Notes: generated by a model not told the origin, from the letters alone. A DNA stretch of 64,000 nt from Pedobacter sp. HDW13 (GCF_011303555.1 NZ_CP049868.1:5766001-5830000), one strand, 5' to 3'. Positions 1 through 9,894 are shown, counted from the stretch's first letter. A program made the numbers and translations.

Positions 1-306
1 GCCATGATGGGTTGGTTTACAGAAAAATATTTAAACACCATGATTGAAGCCGAGGATCCTAAAATTTCGCTGGTAAATGCCAACTTGAAAGGCTTGCCGC
101 CAACAACCATTATTACCGCCGAAATAGACCCGCTACACGATGATGGAGTAATGTTGGCCGATAAGCTTAAAGCCGCCGGTGTTAAGGTGTCGAGTAAAAA
201 TTACGATGGTGTAACGCACGAATTCTTCGGGATGGCCATTGTTGTTCCGGAAGCTAAAGCAGCACAGGCTTACGCAGCAGAGCAACTGAAAGCCGCTTTT
301 AAATAA
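1..306 (+). CDS. alpha/beta hydrolase (esterase/lipase), C-terminal part
   Basis: This is the 3' end of a gene that begins before the window, since the reading frame is open from base 1. The visible residues are the last quarter of an alpha/beta-hydrolase of the hormone-sensitive-lipase/acetyl-esterase type. The segment TAEIDPLHDDG carries the catalytic Asp, and GVTHEFFGM about 30 residues later carries the catalytic His. The nucleophile serine elbow lies upstream and cannot be seen. The family hydrolyses carboxylic esters; the substrate is unknown. A hairpin terminator follows the stop codon, so this is the last gene of its transcript. Confidence 0.8.
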   Translation, partial: AMMGWFTEKYLNTMIEAEDPKISLVNANLKGLPPTTIITAEIDPLHDDGVMLADKLKAAGVKVSSKNYDGVTHEFFGMAIVVPEAKAAQAYAAEQLKAAFK

Positions 307-315
307 ATCTTAAAT

Positions 316-344
316 AATGGAGCGAAGTGATAAACCGCTCCATT
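316..344 (+). terminator. hairpin terminator after esterase
   Basis: A 9-bp perfect stem (aatggagcg / cgctccatt) with an 11-base loop lies 10 bases after the esterase stop. It is followed by a T-rich stretch (attacctttat). It fits an intrinsic terminator, although the T run is interrupted. Confidence 0.6.
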
Positions 345-454
345 ATTACCTTTATACTTCAGCTTGTTTTGGGTTTATTGAGTTGCATTTACCAAAACCG
401 CAAACTATTTAGACTTAGCAATGTTGTTTAAATACGAATTTAGCTGACCTACCT

Positions 455-2725
455 ATGAAAATCGCTTATATTTCTACATCCCTGCCGCGCGAGTGCGGTT
501 TGGCAACATTTAACCACAACTTAGTTACTGCTTTAAGTTTAAATGGTGATTATGATCCGGTAAAAAGCTTTATTGTTGCACTTAACGAATCAGATAATAT
601 CGTTGAACATGTTTACGGAAAGGAAGTTAAATTTGTAATCAGGCAGCAAAACCAGCACGATTATATTGAGGCAGCCGATTTTATAAATAATAGTGAAGTT
701 GATACCTGCATTATAGAGCACGAATTTGGAATATATGGTGGTAACAGTGGTGTGTTTTTATTATCTCTGGTAAACAGATTAAATAAACCTTTTATCATCA
801 TTTTGCATACGGTTTTAAAGGATCCTAATTTTATGCAGCTTACTATCCTCAAGGAGCTTGCGCGTAAATCGGCCAAAATTGTGGTGATGAGCAAAAAAGC
901 GGTGATGTTTTTAACCAGCATTTACCAGATTCCTAAGGCAGCCATCCGCTTAATAGAACATGGTGTACCCGATTTAGAGCCAGCTACAAATAATGAAATT
1001 GCGGAAAACAGCCTGTTTAGAGACCGTAAAGTATTGTTTACTTTTGGTTTAATTAGCCGCAATAAAGGCCTAGAAACTGTAATTAAAGCCTTGCCTAAAA
1101 TTGTAGAACAGCACCCGGAGGTTTTATATGTTATTTTAGGGAATACGCATCCTGGTGTAGTAAAACATAATGGCGAAGAGTACCGCAACAGTTTAAAAGC
1201 ATTGGCAAAAAATTTAGGCGTAGAAAACAATATTACTTTTGTAAACAAATTTGTATCAGAAAATGAGTTACATCAGTATTTAACAGCCTGTAGCATCTAC
1301 ATTACTCCTTACTTAAATGAAGCACAAATTACCAGTGGCACCCTATCTTACGCCGTTGGTGCCGGTGCAGCCGTAGTTTCTACCCCATATTGGCATGCTC
1401 AGGAGCTATTGGCCGACAACCGGGGCAGATTATTTGATTTTAAAGATGACGCACATCTGTCCTCTATTGTAAATGAATTGCTAAGCGATAATGATACCTA
1501 CCAGCAACTTAAACAAAATGCTTATGCTTATGGCTTAAATTTACGGTGGCCTGCTATTGGTAATGTATATCTTAAAACTTTACGAGAAGCATTAAATGAG
1601 GAAAAGAAACCCGAAAGAGCGATTCCTCCAATTATTGATGTAGAACGGATGCCCGTACTTAACCTGAGCCATATTGCATTATTGACAGATGATACCGGAA
1701 TTATTCAGCATGCACGTTTTGGAATACCCAACCTAAAAGAAGGTTATTGCATTGATGATAACGCAAGAGCCTTAATTATGTCGCTAATGGCTTGCGAGTA
1801 TGACAAGAACCCTAATGCATTAAAATTTATGCCGGTTTACCTCAGTTTTATCCAATACATGCAAACCGAAAATGGAAATTTCAGAAACTTTTTAAGCTTT
1901 AACAGAAAATACCTCGATGAAGTAGGCTCTGAAGATTCTTTCGGCCGCACCATTTGGGCGCTAGGTCACTTAATATGTAGTGCCCCAAACAATTCTTACC
2001 GCGAATTTGGAAGAGAACTTTTCTGGCATGCTGTTCCACATTTTAGAGATTTGAAATATATCCGTGGAAAAGCCAACACCATAATTGGCCTTTCTTACTA
2101 CCTATGTGCACATCCCGGCGATGAACTGATAGTCAATGAAATTAACCAATTAGCCAACGCACTAATAACTGCCTACCAGCAAAACAAAGATGGCGACTGG
2201 CACTGGTTTGAGGATATTTTAACTTACGATAATGCCATTTTACCCCTGGCATTGTTGCACCACTATGAAGTTACCGGCCATGCAGCATCGTACAAAACTG
2301 CAATGGAAAGTATTGCATTTTTAAATACATTTTCTTTTCAGAATGGATACTTAAACCCGGTGGGAAATGCCGGATGGCTTAAAAAACATGGTAAAAATCC
2401 GGTTTACGATCAACAGGCTATTGAAACTATGGCTATGGTGTTGCTGTATGCCAAAACTTTCGAAATCACTAAAAACGATCAATATCTAAGTTTAATGCAC
2501 ACCAGCTACGAATGGTTTCTGGGTAAAAACAGTTTACACATTCCGTTATATGATTTTGAAACCAACGGTTGTGCGGATGGCCTGCAGTTTAACAGCGTAA
2601 ACAGAAATCAGGGTGCAGAAAGTACTTTAGCTTATTTCATTTCACATTTGGCTATACTTAAAGCCGCAGAAGCCGAATATGAGACTTTATTATCGCCTTT
2701 AGTTGAAGCAGATAAGTGTAGTTAG
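455..2725 (+). CDS. GT4-type glycosyltransferase with C-terminal extension
   Basis: The 756-residue protein has two parts. Residues 1 to about 380 form a GT-B fold glycosyltransferase of family 4: FGLISRNKGLETVIKALP near residue 200 is the typical start of the nucleotide-sugar domain, and NEAQITSGTLSYAVGAGAAV near 290 is the donor-binding region. Residues about 400-756 are a helical extension with DDNARALI, GRTIWALG and DGDWHWFED motifs, resembling an alpha/alpha-toroid of the kind seen in glycosidases; its role is unknown. It probably makes or remodels a mannose-type glycan, because a GH130 enzyme lies convergent and adjacent. There is no signal peptide, so the enzyme is likely cytoplasmic. 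The substrate is inferred only from the neighbour. Confidence 0.8.
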   Translation: MKIAYISTSLPRECGLATFNHNLVTALSLNGDYDPVKSFIVALNESDNIVEHVYGKEVKFVIRQQNQHDYIEAADFINNSEVDTCIIEHEFGIYGGNSGVFLLSLVNRLNKPFIIILHTVLKDPNFMQLTILKELARKSAKIVVMSKKAVMFLTSIYQIPKAAIRLIEHGVPDLEPATNNEIAENSLFRDRKVLFTFGLISRNKGLETVIKALPKIVEQHPEVLYVILGNTHPGVVKHNGEEYRNSLKALAKNLGVENNITFVNKFVSENELHQYLTACSIYITPYLNEAQITSGTLSYAVGAGAAVVSTPYWHAQELLADNRGRLFDFKDDAHLSSIVNELLSDNDTYQQLKQNAYAYGLNLRWPAIGNVYLKTLREALNEEKKPERAIPPIIDVERMPVLNLSHIALLTDDTGIIQHARFGIPNLKEGYCIDDNARALIMSLMACEYDKNPNALKFMPVYLSFIQYMQTENGNFRNFLSFNRKYLDEVGSEDSFGRTIWALGHLICSAPNNSYREFGRELFWHAVPHFRDLKYIRGKANTIIGLSYYLCAHPGDELIVNEINQLANALITAYQQNKDGDWHWFEDILTYDNAILPLALLHHYEVTGHAASYKTAMESIAFLNTFSFQNGYLNPVGNAGWLKKHGKNPVYDQQAIETMAMVLLYAKTFEITKNDQYLSLMHTSYEWFLGKNSLHIPLYDFETNGCADGLQFNSVNRNQGAESTLAYFISHLAILKAAEAEYETLLSPLVEADKCS

Positions 2726-2783
2726 TCTAATTGTACTAATTAATTTGCGAGTGTTCTACACAGATTACTTCAGCTCACATAGC

Positions 2784-2824
2784 CCTGCTTCGCAATAACG
2801 AATTCTTTTAAGTTTCGAAGCAGG
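2784..2824. terminator. inverted repeat between convergent genes
   Basis: A 9-bp perfect inverted repeat (cctgcttcg / cgaagcagg) with a long loop lies between the ends of the convergent glycosyltransferase and GH130 genes. There is no strong T run on either strand, so a role in termination is a guess from position. Confidence 0.35.
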
Positions 2825-2845
2825 ACGGATTGGCTTACCAGAAAC

Positions 2846-4312
2846 CTAATTATTCTCAAGTAAGCGGTTCAGCAATAATTCTAAATTTACAGTAGCAAAC
2901 GAAGAACTATAATCCGATAATCCGTAAGGAATGATTAATTCGCCATTGCTGATAATGGAACCACAAGAATAGACTACATTGGGTACGTAACCTTCCCGCT
3001 CATCACCATTAGGTATAATTAAAGGCTCTTTTAAATGACCGATTTCTTTCCTCGGATCTTCCAGATCGAGCAGACTTGCACCAATACAATACCGCCGCAT
3101 AGGCCCCACTCCGTGTGTAACTACAATCCAACCCTTTTCTGTTTCAATTGGCGAGCCGCAATTACCGATTTGAACCAGCTCCCAGTCATAACGAGGTTGT
3201 TTTAACAAAATCGGATTTTCCCAAACGTTAATCTTATCCGAAAACATGAGGTAATTATTCCAGCCATCAATGCGGCTCATCATCACAAATTTTCCGTTAA
3301 TTTTTCGTGGAAACAATCCCAGGTTTTTATTCTGCGCACCATCACCATACAATGGAATAACTTTGAATTCATAAAAATCCTCCGTTTGCACCAGTTTGGG
3401 TATAATCAGCGAACCATCAAATGCAGTATAAGTGGCATAGTATAAAACCTTGCCGTCGTCTCTTACAAATTTTACAAAGCGGGCATCTTCAATGCCTTTG
3501 CGTTCAAATTCCGAGATCGGAAAAATAACACGATCAGAAATATCGGTATCTTTAGAAAAACTGATGGTATGGTAAGTATCTGAAAGCCAAAGTATCTTAT
3601 CATATTCGATTAAGCGTGCAGGGTTTTCTTTATTGAGGCTTTTAGAATCTTTGATGAGATTGCTTAAACTGGTATATTCAAATCTATCATCCAGTTTAGC
3701 CTCAATTTCTTCCAAAACAGACGGATCGATCTGTGCATAAGCAGCCTTTTTTAAAAACAGTTTTTTAGCATAAATGGCATTCTTTACCACTTCAGCCTCA
3801 TCTACATAATTGCCTACAGGCAAAACCTGAATATTATTATTTTTATCGATTAAAGCCCGGCGGAAAACAATGGAAGATATATGCCCCTCGCCCACAGCCC
3901 TAAAACTGATGATTACCCTTTTCTCTCCCTCAACCAAATCGGTTTGATCGGGATCTTCGACTATGCTTGGATTAAAAAAAGCAGCCGATTCAATAGAATA
4001 TTCGTGTGTAAAGTAAGCGCCAATCAGCAAGCGTGTATATTCGTCAATATGCTCAAACGAGGTACCGAGTGTGGTAAACTGCTTTTTTAGTTTTTTACAA
4101 TGTCGCGTTAAAACTTTGGTTATGTTTCTATGCCGTTTAGAATATTCCTGCAGTATTGGCGATACCAGAGAAAATACTTTTTCATCAGAAAACAGCAATA
4201 CTTTTTTAATTACTTCTAATGCACGTTCCTCTCCATTAAAAAAAAAACGGGCAATAACTCTTTTTGTATCAGGATAAACCTTAACAGGCTTACGTTCAAT
4301 ATATAGTCTCAT
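2846..4312 (-). CDS. GH130-family beta-mannoside phosphorylase/glycosidase
   Basis: The 488-residue protein matches the GH130 five-bladed propeller family. Visible landmarks are ISFRAVGEGHISSIVFRRA (about residues 133-151), GIEDARFVKF, RIDGWNNYLMFSD and GNCGSPIETEKGWIVVTHGV, all typical substrate-pocket segments of this family. GH130 members phosphorolyse or hydrolyse beta-1,4- or beta-1,2-mannosides; which applies here cannot be told. There is no signal peptide, so it is probably intracellular. The first ~100 residues are an extra helical region compared with short GH130 phosphorylases. It converges on the GT4 gene and shares a divergent 150-bp region with the histidine kinase gene. Confidence 0.85.
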   Translation of the reverse strand: MRLYIERKPVKVYPDTKRVIARFFFNGEERALEVIKKVLLFSDEKVFSLVSPILQEYSKRHRNITKVLTRHCKKLKKQFTTLGTSFEHIDEYTRLLIGAYFTHEYSIESAAFFNPSIVEDPDQTDLVEGEKRVIISFRAVGEGHISSIVFRRALIDKNNNIQVLPVGNYVDEAEVVKNAIYAKKLFLKKAAYAQIDPSVLEEIEAKLDDRFEYTSLSNLIKDSKSLNKENPARLIEYDKILWLSDTYHTISFSKDTDISDRVIFPISEFERKGIEDARFVKFVRDDGKVLYYATYTAFDGSLIIPKLVQTEDFYEFKVIPLYGDGAQNKNLGLFPRKINGKFVMMSRIDGWNNYLMFSDKINVWENPILLKQPRYDWELVQIGNCGSPIETEKGWIVVTHGVGPMRRYCIGASLLDLEDPRKEIGHLKEPLIIPNGDEREGYVPNVVYSCGSIISNGELIIPYGLSDYSSSFATVNLELLLNRLLENN

Positions 4313-4465
4313 TATTTATTTATTTGGTGGTAATTAAACAATTGGCCTCCCTTACCTGCAACTTTATATTAACTAAATTTACTACTTAATTGTTTATATT
4401 ATTTATCAGTTTAATCATAATCTTTACCTTTATCGCAACATCTCTTCATTTAAAACAATCAGGCC

Positions 4466-5587
4466 ATGCACAGTGAAAAAGTAGTTGAAAATAACAAGTC
4501 CCAATACGAAGCGCTGCGCTTAGCTAAACTAATGCATTACGAAATTCTGAATACTACAGCCGAATATACTTTCGACAGAATATCCCATTTAGCTGCTGGT
4601 ATATTTGACGCAGCCGGTGCAGGCATCTGTTTTGAGGGGAACGCATCGCTCTTCCAAAAATCGATAGTTGGTCATCCATTGGTTAATCCTAAATTGCCAC
4701 TTTGCAATAATGTTAATGTTGTAACCGAAGGAGGCAGCTCCATCATAACCGCTCCGCTCCTAACTCCGGAAGGTTATCTGCTGGGCGTAATTTATGTTTC
4801 TACGGTTGAAACGATAGCGCCAACCGAAATACAAACAAAAATGCTCAACCTGCTGGCAGAAATGGTGATGGACAAACTGGAATCGAGAATGGCAATGCGT
4901 AATGCGTTCAGGGCTTATGATGATCGCCTGCACGTGCTTATCCATGACCTTAAAAACCCAATGACTACCATTTCCCTGCAATCGGAGTTGATGGGCAGAA
5001 TACCTGCTATTGATGATAAGGCTGTATTAATTGCCGGTAAAATCAACTCGCAGTCGAAAAAAATGGTCGATAGCCTGAATGAAATTTTAATTCCGGCTAA
5101 AAAAGCTGCTACCGGATATAAACCAGAAAAAGCTCAGATTGATTTAAAAGAAGTACTGGAATCCGTAAAACTAAACTTCGATCTGCAGCTAAAAAACAAA
5201 GGCCAATCCATTTCGATCAATATTTATGAGCCCCTCTTAATATTTGGAGATGTAAATAAACTTACTGTAATTTTTAGCCAGCTGGTTGATAATGCGATTA
5301 AGTTTTCTCCATTGGGAACAGAAATCAAAATAACACATCAAAGCACTGCTACTGAGCTTACCATTGCCATTAATGACAAAGGTGTAGGCTTAACTAATGA
5401 AGACCTGGAAAATACTTTTATCAAATTTGCTCCATTGAGTGCCGCACCTACGCAAAAAGAAAGTAGCAACGGTCTTGGCTTAATTACGGCAGGTGCATTT
5501 ATAGATATGCATAAAGGAAAATTATGGGCAGAAAGTGATGGCAAAGGTTTAGGTGCAACTTTTTATGTGAAACTACCGATTAGGTAA
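4466..5587 (+). CDS. GAF-domain sensor histidine kinase
   Basis: The 373-residue protein is soluble. Residues about 20-140 form a GAF-like sensor domain. A HisKA segment follows with the phospho-acceptor His160 in LIHDLKNPMTTISLQ. The C-terminal ATPase domain has an N box (QLVDNAIKFSP), a G1 box (DKGVGLTNEDL) and a G2 box (SNGLGLITAGAF). No receiver domain or response regulator gene is adjacent, so the partner is unknown. The last 15 bp overlap the 3' end of the opposite-strand metallophosphoesterase gene. The signal sensed cannot be inferred. Confidence 0.85.
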   Translation: MHSEKVVENNKSQYEALRLAKLMHYEILNTTAEYTFDRISHLAAGIFDAAGAGICFEGNASLFQKSIVGHPLVNPKLPLCNNVNVVTEGGSSIITAPLLTPEGYLLGVIYVSTVETIAPTEIQTKMLNLLAEMVMDKLESRMAMRNAFRAYDDRLHVLIHDLKNPMTTISLQSELMGRIPAIDDKAVLIAGKINSQSKKMVDSLNEILIPAKKAATGYKPEKAQIDLKEVLESVKLNFDLQLKNKGQSISINIYEPLLIFGDVNKLTVIFSQLVDNAIKFSPLGTEIKITHQSTATELTIAINDKGVGLTNEDLENTFIKFAPLSAAPTQKESSNGLGLITAGAFIDMHKGKLWAESDGKGLGATFYVKLPIR

Positions 5588-6676
5588 ATCTGTTTCTACT
5601 AAAAGTTCAAGCTTAATTTCTTCGAGCACAATTCTTTGTGGCTGGCCCGTTCTATGGCACGACCATTTAATTAAGCGGATTAAACCATTTTCAATTTCTA
5701 TCCCGGTAATATCGCCATCATTGAAACAGCAACAGCCACTGTTAAAGTAATTGGGTTTATATTTCCTAAACCTCGGAGCCTTATCACCTGCCCGGGTTTG
5801 CTTAACCAGCTCTGCGTTTAAGGTTGCAATAACTTCCTGGCTATTATCTCTTTTGGCTTGCTGTAACTTAAGATAAATTCTTTCTAAATGTGTTAATGAA
5901 GCAAAAACGGGTTGGTGTGTATGCCCCGTAATTAATACTTTATTGGTTTGTGTAGCCACCCAGCTATACATCATAATATTGTGTGCAGTTTTAAGTTGGT
6001 TATCGTATGCCGGTGTATTGGGGTTAATTTGAAGATAAGCCTGCAGCGGAGCCCATACTGTACTTACAAACCATTTACTAAACCAGTTTCCATCACTTTG
6101 CAAATCGCCCTGATGACCATGTGTAAGAAAAATATCCAATAATTGAGCGCCAATAGGCATGCGCAATATAGCCCCCTCATAAATGGGTATTTTTTTGCCG
6201 TAAATCCTGTTTAAGTTAAAACCTGAAAGCGGGTCGTTGTCCCAATACAAATCGTGATTACCAAATATTTTGGTAAACATCCCCTTATTTATAAAAACCT
6301 TTTCCGCCTCGAAAGTCTTTTTATTGTGCCTGATAACTGATTCCATCAAGTTTTTCCAAAGCTCTTCACTATCGCCTAAATTGATATAATGGAAATCGTT
6401 TATGGCATAATGTTCAAGTGCTTTAAGATAGTTTATTTCCGCAAGGGTAAAATCGTCAGCGTTATCGCGAGCACCTTTATGCTGGTCGGAAAAGATGATA
6501 AACCGGTCTGCTTCGGTAATTTCTAAAACGGGTCCACGCTTGTCGGGTGTTTTAACAATGGTTCTAAATAGTTTGTTTAATGCGCCATGTATACGCCTGC
6601 GGTTGGGCCGTGAGCCGTATTTATTAGACATGCGAATAATCCAATTGTTCAATAAACGTTGAAGAAATTTGCGCAT
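5573..6676 (-). CDS. calcineurin-like metallophosphoesterase
   Basis: The protein carries the full set of calcineurin-type metal-binding motifs: FSDQHKGARDN, NLGDSEELW, FGNHDLYWDND, LTHGHQGD and ITGHTHQP. It is predicted to be a two-metal phosphoesterase. The reading frame is open up to 6802, but the first 42 codons there have an unlikely Trp-rich composition. I therefore place the start at the ATG at 6676 (MRKFLQRLL...); 6631 is another option. Length from 6676 is 367 residues. The substrate is unknown. Its 3' end overlaps the histidine kinase gene by 15 bp tail to tail. Confidence 0.8.
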   Translation of the reverse strand: MRKFLQRLLNNWIIRMSNKYGSRPNRRRIHGALNKLFRTIVKTPDKRGPVLEITEADRFIIFSDQHKGARDNADDFTLAEINYLKALEHYAINDFHYINLGDSEELWKNLMESVIRHNKKTFEAEKVFINKGMFTKIFGNHDLYWDNDPLSGFNLNRIYGKKIPIYEGAILRMPIGAQLLDIFLTHGHQGDLQSDGNWFSKWFVSTVWAPLQAYLQINPNTPAYDNQLKTAHNIMMYSWVATQTNKVLITGHTHQPVFASLTHLERIYLKLQQAKRDNSQEVIATLNAELVKQTRAGDKAPRFRKYKPNYFNSGCCCFNDGDITGIEIENGLIRLIKWSCHRTGQPQRIVLEEIKLELLVETDLPNR

Positions 6677-6887
6677 CAGCTGTTTTAAATTTATGCCTCC
6701 GGTTGAAGATAACAAAATATAAGGCCAATCGTTTAACCAACACGGAAGTATTTTTAAATTCCAAAACCAAAGCATAAGATCAATTGTAAGCCATGGAGAC
6801 ACGGATTAGCACGGAAATATTGTTGATTCTAATCTCAGCGGCAATAAACAGAAATTATTTCCCTATAGCGCAATATTTTTACTAAAT

Positions 6888-8099
6888 TTGTTAGTATTGA
6901 AAAGATCAGGAAGCGCAGATTTACCTTTACATTATGGCCAGGTTCCACCCTGGTTGGCACAACGTATGGCCAAACTGGGTCTTGCGATAACTGAAGCTAT
7001 TTTAGCTGAGTATGGCAAAGCAGAAGTAATACGGCGATTAAGCAGTCCGTTTTGGTTTCAGAGTTTAGGTGCAGTAATGGGCATGGACTGGCATTCATCG
7101 GGTATTACTACTTCCGTAATGGGTGCCTTGAAAAAAGCCATTAATCCACTTTCAAAAGAACTGGGCATTTACATTTGTGGTGGTAAAGGGAAGTTAAGCC
7201 GTGAAACTCCAAACGAACTTTTGCGCGTTGCAGAAAAAACCGGATTGGATGGACAAATGCTCGTGAGATCGAGCAAGCTTAGTGCAAAAGTTGATAATAC
7301 GGCTATTCAGGATGGTTTTCAGCTTTACCTCCATAACTTTATTTTAAGCAGTGATGGCGATTGGGCCGTAGTGCAACAAGGGATGAGCAATTTCAGCGGC
7401 ACAGCCAGACGCTACCATTGGCACTCTGAAAACTTAAAATCCTTTGTAGAAGAACCGCATACAGGGATTTGTGGAATTAACCAGGGCCAAATATTAAATT
7501 TAACCGCCTCTGCAGCCAATCCTACCCGAGAAGCCATAATGGGACTGACTACCGAAACACCTACCCGAATGATCGCCGAAATACAAAAACTGGTATTACC
7601 TAGGCACCATGAGGTGAAAGCAAAAGATATAAACCTAAAAAGATTGGGTAGTATTTTGTGGCTGACACAAGAGAAAAGACCAAGTGATTTTGAAGAGCTG
7701 CTCTTACTCGAAGGCATAGGACCCCGCACACTACAATCTATGGCGCTGGTGAGTGAGGTAATTCATGGAACGCCATCACGTTTTACCGATCCTGCCAGGT
7801 TTTCTTTTGCACATGGAGGTAAAGATGGTCACCCTTTTCCAGTTCCGGTAAATGTGTACGATGAAACCATAGACTTTTTACGCCAGACAGTTGAGAAGGC
7901 TAAAATTGGCAATACCGACAAACAAGAAGCCATAAAATCGCTGCATCGTATTGCCGGTAATGCAGAAAAAGACTTTGTGCCCAACATGGAATTTGAGAAG
8001 GTGATTGAGCAGGAAAGAAAAAACAGCTGGAAATACGGTGGAAGAACAGTGTTTGGTAAAGAGAAACAATCGAAGGATGAGCAGCTGAAGTTGTTTTAG
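6888..8099 (+). CDS. DUF763 domain-containing protein
   Basis: The 403-residue product matches the DUF763 family: LKRSGSADLPLHYGQVPPWL at the N-terminus, GVCG-like and HWHSENLKSFVEEPH segments in the middle, and FAHGGKDGHPFPVPVNVYDE near the end. The segment LLLEGIGPRTLQSMALVSEV (about residues 270-290) looks like a helix-hairpin-helix DNA-binding motif. The family has no assigned function that I can name with confidence; nucleic-acid binding is an inference from that motif. The start codon is TTG at 6888, the only start consistent with the conserved N-terminus. Confidence 0.75.
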   Translation: MLVLKRSGSADLPLHYGQVPPWLAQRMAKLGLAITEAILAEYGKAEVIRRLSSPFWFQSLGAVMGMDWHSSGITTSVMGALKKAINPLSKELGIYICGGKGKLSRETPNELLRVAEKTGLDGQMLVRSSKLSAKVDNTAIQDGFQLYLHNFILSSDGDWAVVQQGMSNFSGTARRYHWHSENLKSFVEEPHTGICGINQGQILNLTASAANPTREAIMGLTTETPTRMIAEIQKLVLPRHHEVKAKDINLKRLGSILWLTQEKRPSDFEELLLLEGIGPRTLQSMALVSEVIHGTPSRFTDPARFSFAHGGKDGHPFPVPVNVYDETIDFLRQTVEKAKIGNTDKQEAIKSLHRIAGNAEKDFVPNMEFEKVIEQERKNSWKYGGRTVFGKEKQSKDEQLKLF

Positions 8100-8172
8100 A
8101 TTTGTGTTATGATTGCACTAGAATATAGCCACGGATACCCAAACTACACGGAGAGTTTTTTCTACAAGCGAA

Positions 8173-8345
8173 AGGTCGGTGTCCCCACCGACCTCTTTAT
8201 TTAGCACTCGTTGTCCATTATTTGTTTCGGTCGGTGCGGACACCAACCGATAGAATAAGACTCCGTGTCAATAAATAGATGCAGCTTAAAATATTTTTTA
8301 TAGCATCTGCTTCAATTGGTGAGGACACTAACCGATAGGATAAAT
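8173..8345. repeat. cluster of three REP-like palindromic repeats
   Basis: Three related copies occupy most of the gap between the DUF763 gene and gltD. Copy 1 (8173-8194) is a palindrome, aggtcggtg-tccc-caccgacct. Copy 2 (8225-8260) contains GGTGCGGACACCAACCGATA. Copy 3 (8311-8345) contains GGTGAGGACACTAACCGATA. The same unit recurs at 38821-38917. Each copy can fold back through GGTxGGTG/CACCxACC. Scattered short palindromes in gaps between genes resemble REP elements moved by RAYT transposases; no RAYT gene is in this window. Confidence 0.7.
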
Positions 8346-8372
8346 CTCACCATCCATAGCCATCTTTAAACA

Positions 8373-8398
8373 AAAAAAGCCGTGGTTTGCACCACGAC
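8373..8398 (-). terminator. terminator of the gltBD transcript
   Basis: A perfect 6-bp stem with a 4-base loop (cgtggt-ttgc-accacg, 8381-8396) is followed on the minus strand by seven T residues. It lies 27 bases after the gltD stop and fits an intrinsic terminator. Confidence 0.75.
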
Positions 8399-8424
8399 CT
8401 TAAAAATATAAATTTTAAAACCTA

Positions 8425-9891
8425 CTAAGCATAAGCAATTGCATCTCTCGAGGCCAGTTTAGTTGTTCCCATTAAGTATTCATCTACTTTACGGGCAGCT
8501 TCCCTACCTTCTGAAATGGCCCAAACTACCAACGATTGTCCGCGGCGAACATCGCCCGCTGCGAAAATCTTAGCAATATTGGTTTGATAAGTGTGTTCAG
8601 AAGCTTTTACGTTTCCTCGGTTATCTAGCTCTACACCTAATTTTTCAATTAATCCCTCTTTTTGTGGATACAAGAAACCCATTGCAAGAAGTACCAATTC
8701 GCAAGGCAACTCTTTTTCCGATCCCGGAACTTCCTTAAAAGTAACCGGACGACCATTTGCATCAATCTCCCACTCTACATCTACCACTTTTAATGCCTTA
8801 AGGTTTCCGTTTTCATCAGCAATAAAGTTCTTGGTATTTACAGACCATGCCCTTTGTGCACCTTCCTCGTGCGAAGAAGTGTTTTTCAATAGCATCGGAT
8901 AAGTTGGCCAAGGCATATTTTCGCTACGCGCTTGTGGCGGCATTGGCATAATTTCGAACTGCGTTACCGATTTAGCACCATGACGATTTGAGGTTCCGAT
9001 ACAATCTGAACCTGTATCACCACCACCAATTACGATTACATTTTTACCTGTAGCCATAATATCTTCGGTTTCAACCTTGCGGTTAGCCACACGTTTATTT
9101 TGTTGTTTTAGGAAGTCCATCGCAAAATGAACACCTTTAGCCGAACGACCATCAATTGGCAAATCGCGTGGAATAGTAGAACCACCAGCCAATACAATGG
9201 CACTAAAATCTCTCAATAAGGTACCAATCTCTACGTTCTCACCTACATTGGCGTTACATTTAAAGATGATGCCTTCTTCTTTCATTAAATCGATACGGCG
9301 ATCGATTACATTTTTCTGAAGCTTAAAATCAGGAATACCATATCTCAATAAACCACCTGGTGCATCGTCGCGTTCGAAAACGGTAACTTCATGTCCAACC
9401 TTATTTAACTGAGCAGCAGCAGCTAATCCTGCCGGACCTGAACCAATAACTGCAACCTTTTTACCGGTTCTGATTAATGGTGCCTTTGCTTTGATAAATC
9501 CTTTTTCAAAAGCAATTTCGATAATATGCTTTTCAATTTCCTCGATAGAAACCGGCGGACGGTTAATACCCAGTACGCAAGCCGACTCGCAAGGCGCCGG
9601 ACAAATCCTGCCTGTAAACTCAGGGAAATTGTTGGTACTTAATAAAATGTTGGCAGCCTGCTCCCATTTGCCCTGATAAACTGCATCGTTAAATTCAGGT
9701 ATTACGTTACCTAGTGGGCAACCCGATTGGCAAAAAGGTACGCCGCAATCCATACAGCGCGCAGCCTGATTATTTAATTCTTTTGCGGGCAATTCGTTTA
9801 AAAATTCCCCATAGTGTTTTACACGCGTTGCAGCCTCTTCTCTGGTGGGCGCAACTCTATCGTATTCTTGAAATCCTGTTACTTTTCCCAT
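8425..9891 (-). CDS. gltD: glutamate synthase small subunit
   Basis: The 488-residue protein is the NADPH-dependent glutamate synthase beta subunit. It feeds electrons from NADPH through FAD to the large subunit for conversion of 2-oxoglutarate and glutamine to two glutamates. The N-terminus has two cysteine clusters for iron-sulfur centres, CMDCGVPFCQSGCPLG and CPAPCESACVLG. The FAD Rossmann motif is VIGSGPAGLAAAAQL and the NADPH motif is VIGGGDTGSDCIG. It begins three bases after the gltB stop and is in one operon with it. Length is normal for the family. Confidence 0.95.
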   Translation of the reverse strand: MGKVTGFQEYDRVAPTREEAATRVKHYGEFLNELPAKELNNQAARCMDCGVPFCQSGCPLGNVIPEFNDAVYQGKWEQAANILLSTNNFPEFTGRICPAPCESACVLGINRPPVSIEEIEKHIIEIAFEKGFIKAKAPLIRTGKKVAVIGSGPAGLAAAAQLNKVGHEVTVFERDDAPGGLLRYGIPDFKLQKNVIDRRIDLMKEEGIIFKCNANVGENVEIGTLLRDFSAIVLAGGSTIPRDLPIDGRSAKGVHFAMDFLKQQNKRVANRKVETEDIMATGKNVIVIGGGDTGSDCIGTSNRHGAKSVTQFEIMPMPPQARSENMPWPTYPMLLKNTSSHEEGAQRAWSVNTKNFIADENGNLKALKVVDVEWEIDANGRPVTFKEVPGSEKELPCELVLLAMGFLYPQKEGLIEKLGVELDNRGNVKASEHTYQTNIAKIFAAGDVRRGQSLVVWAISEGREAARKVDEYLMGTTKLASRDAIAYA

Positions 9892-9894
9892 GGC

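Noticed and set aside
5573..5587. Functional antisense overlap of the kinase and phosphoesterase genes
   Set aside because: The 15-bp tail-to-tail overlap is common in compact genomes and shows no hairpin or other signal.
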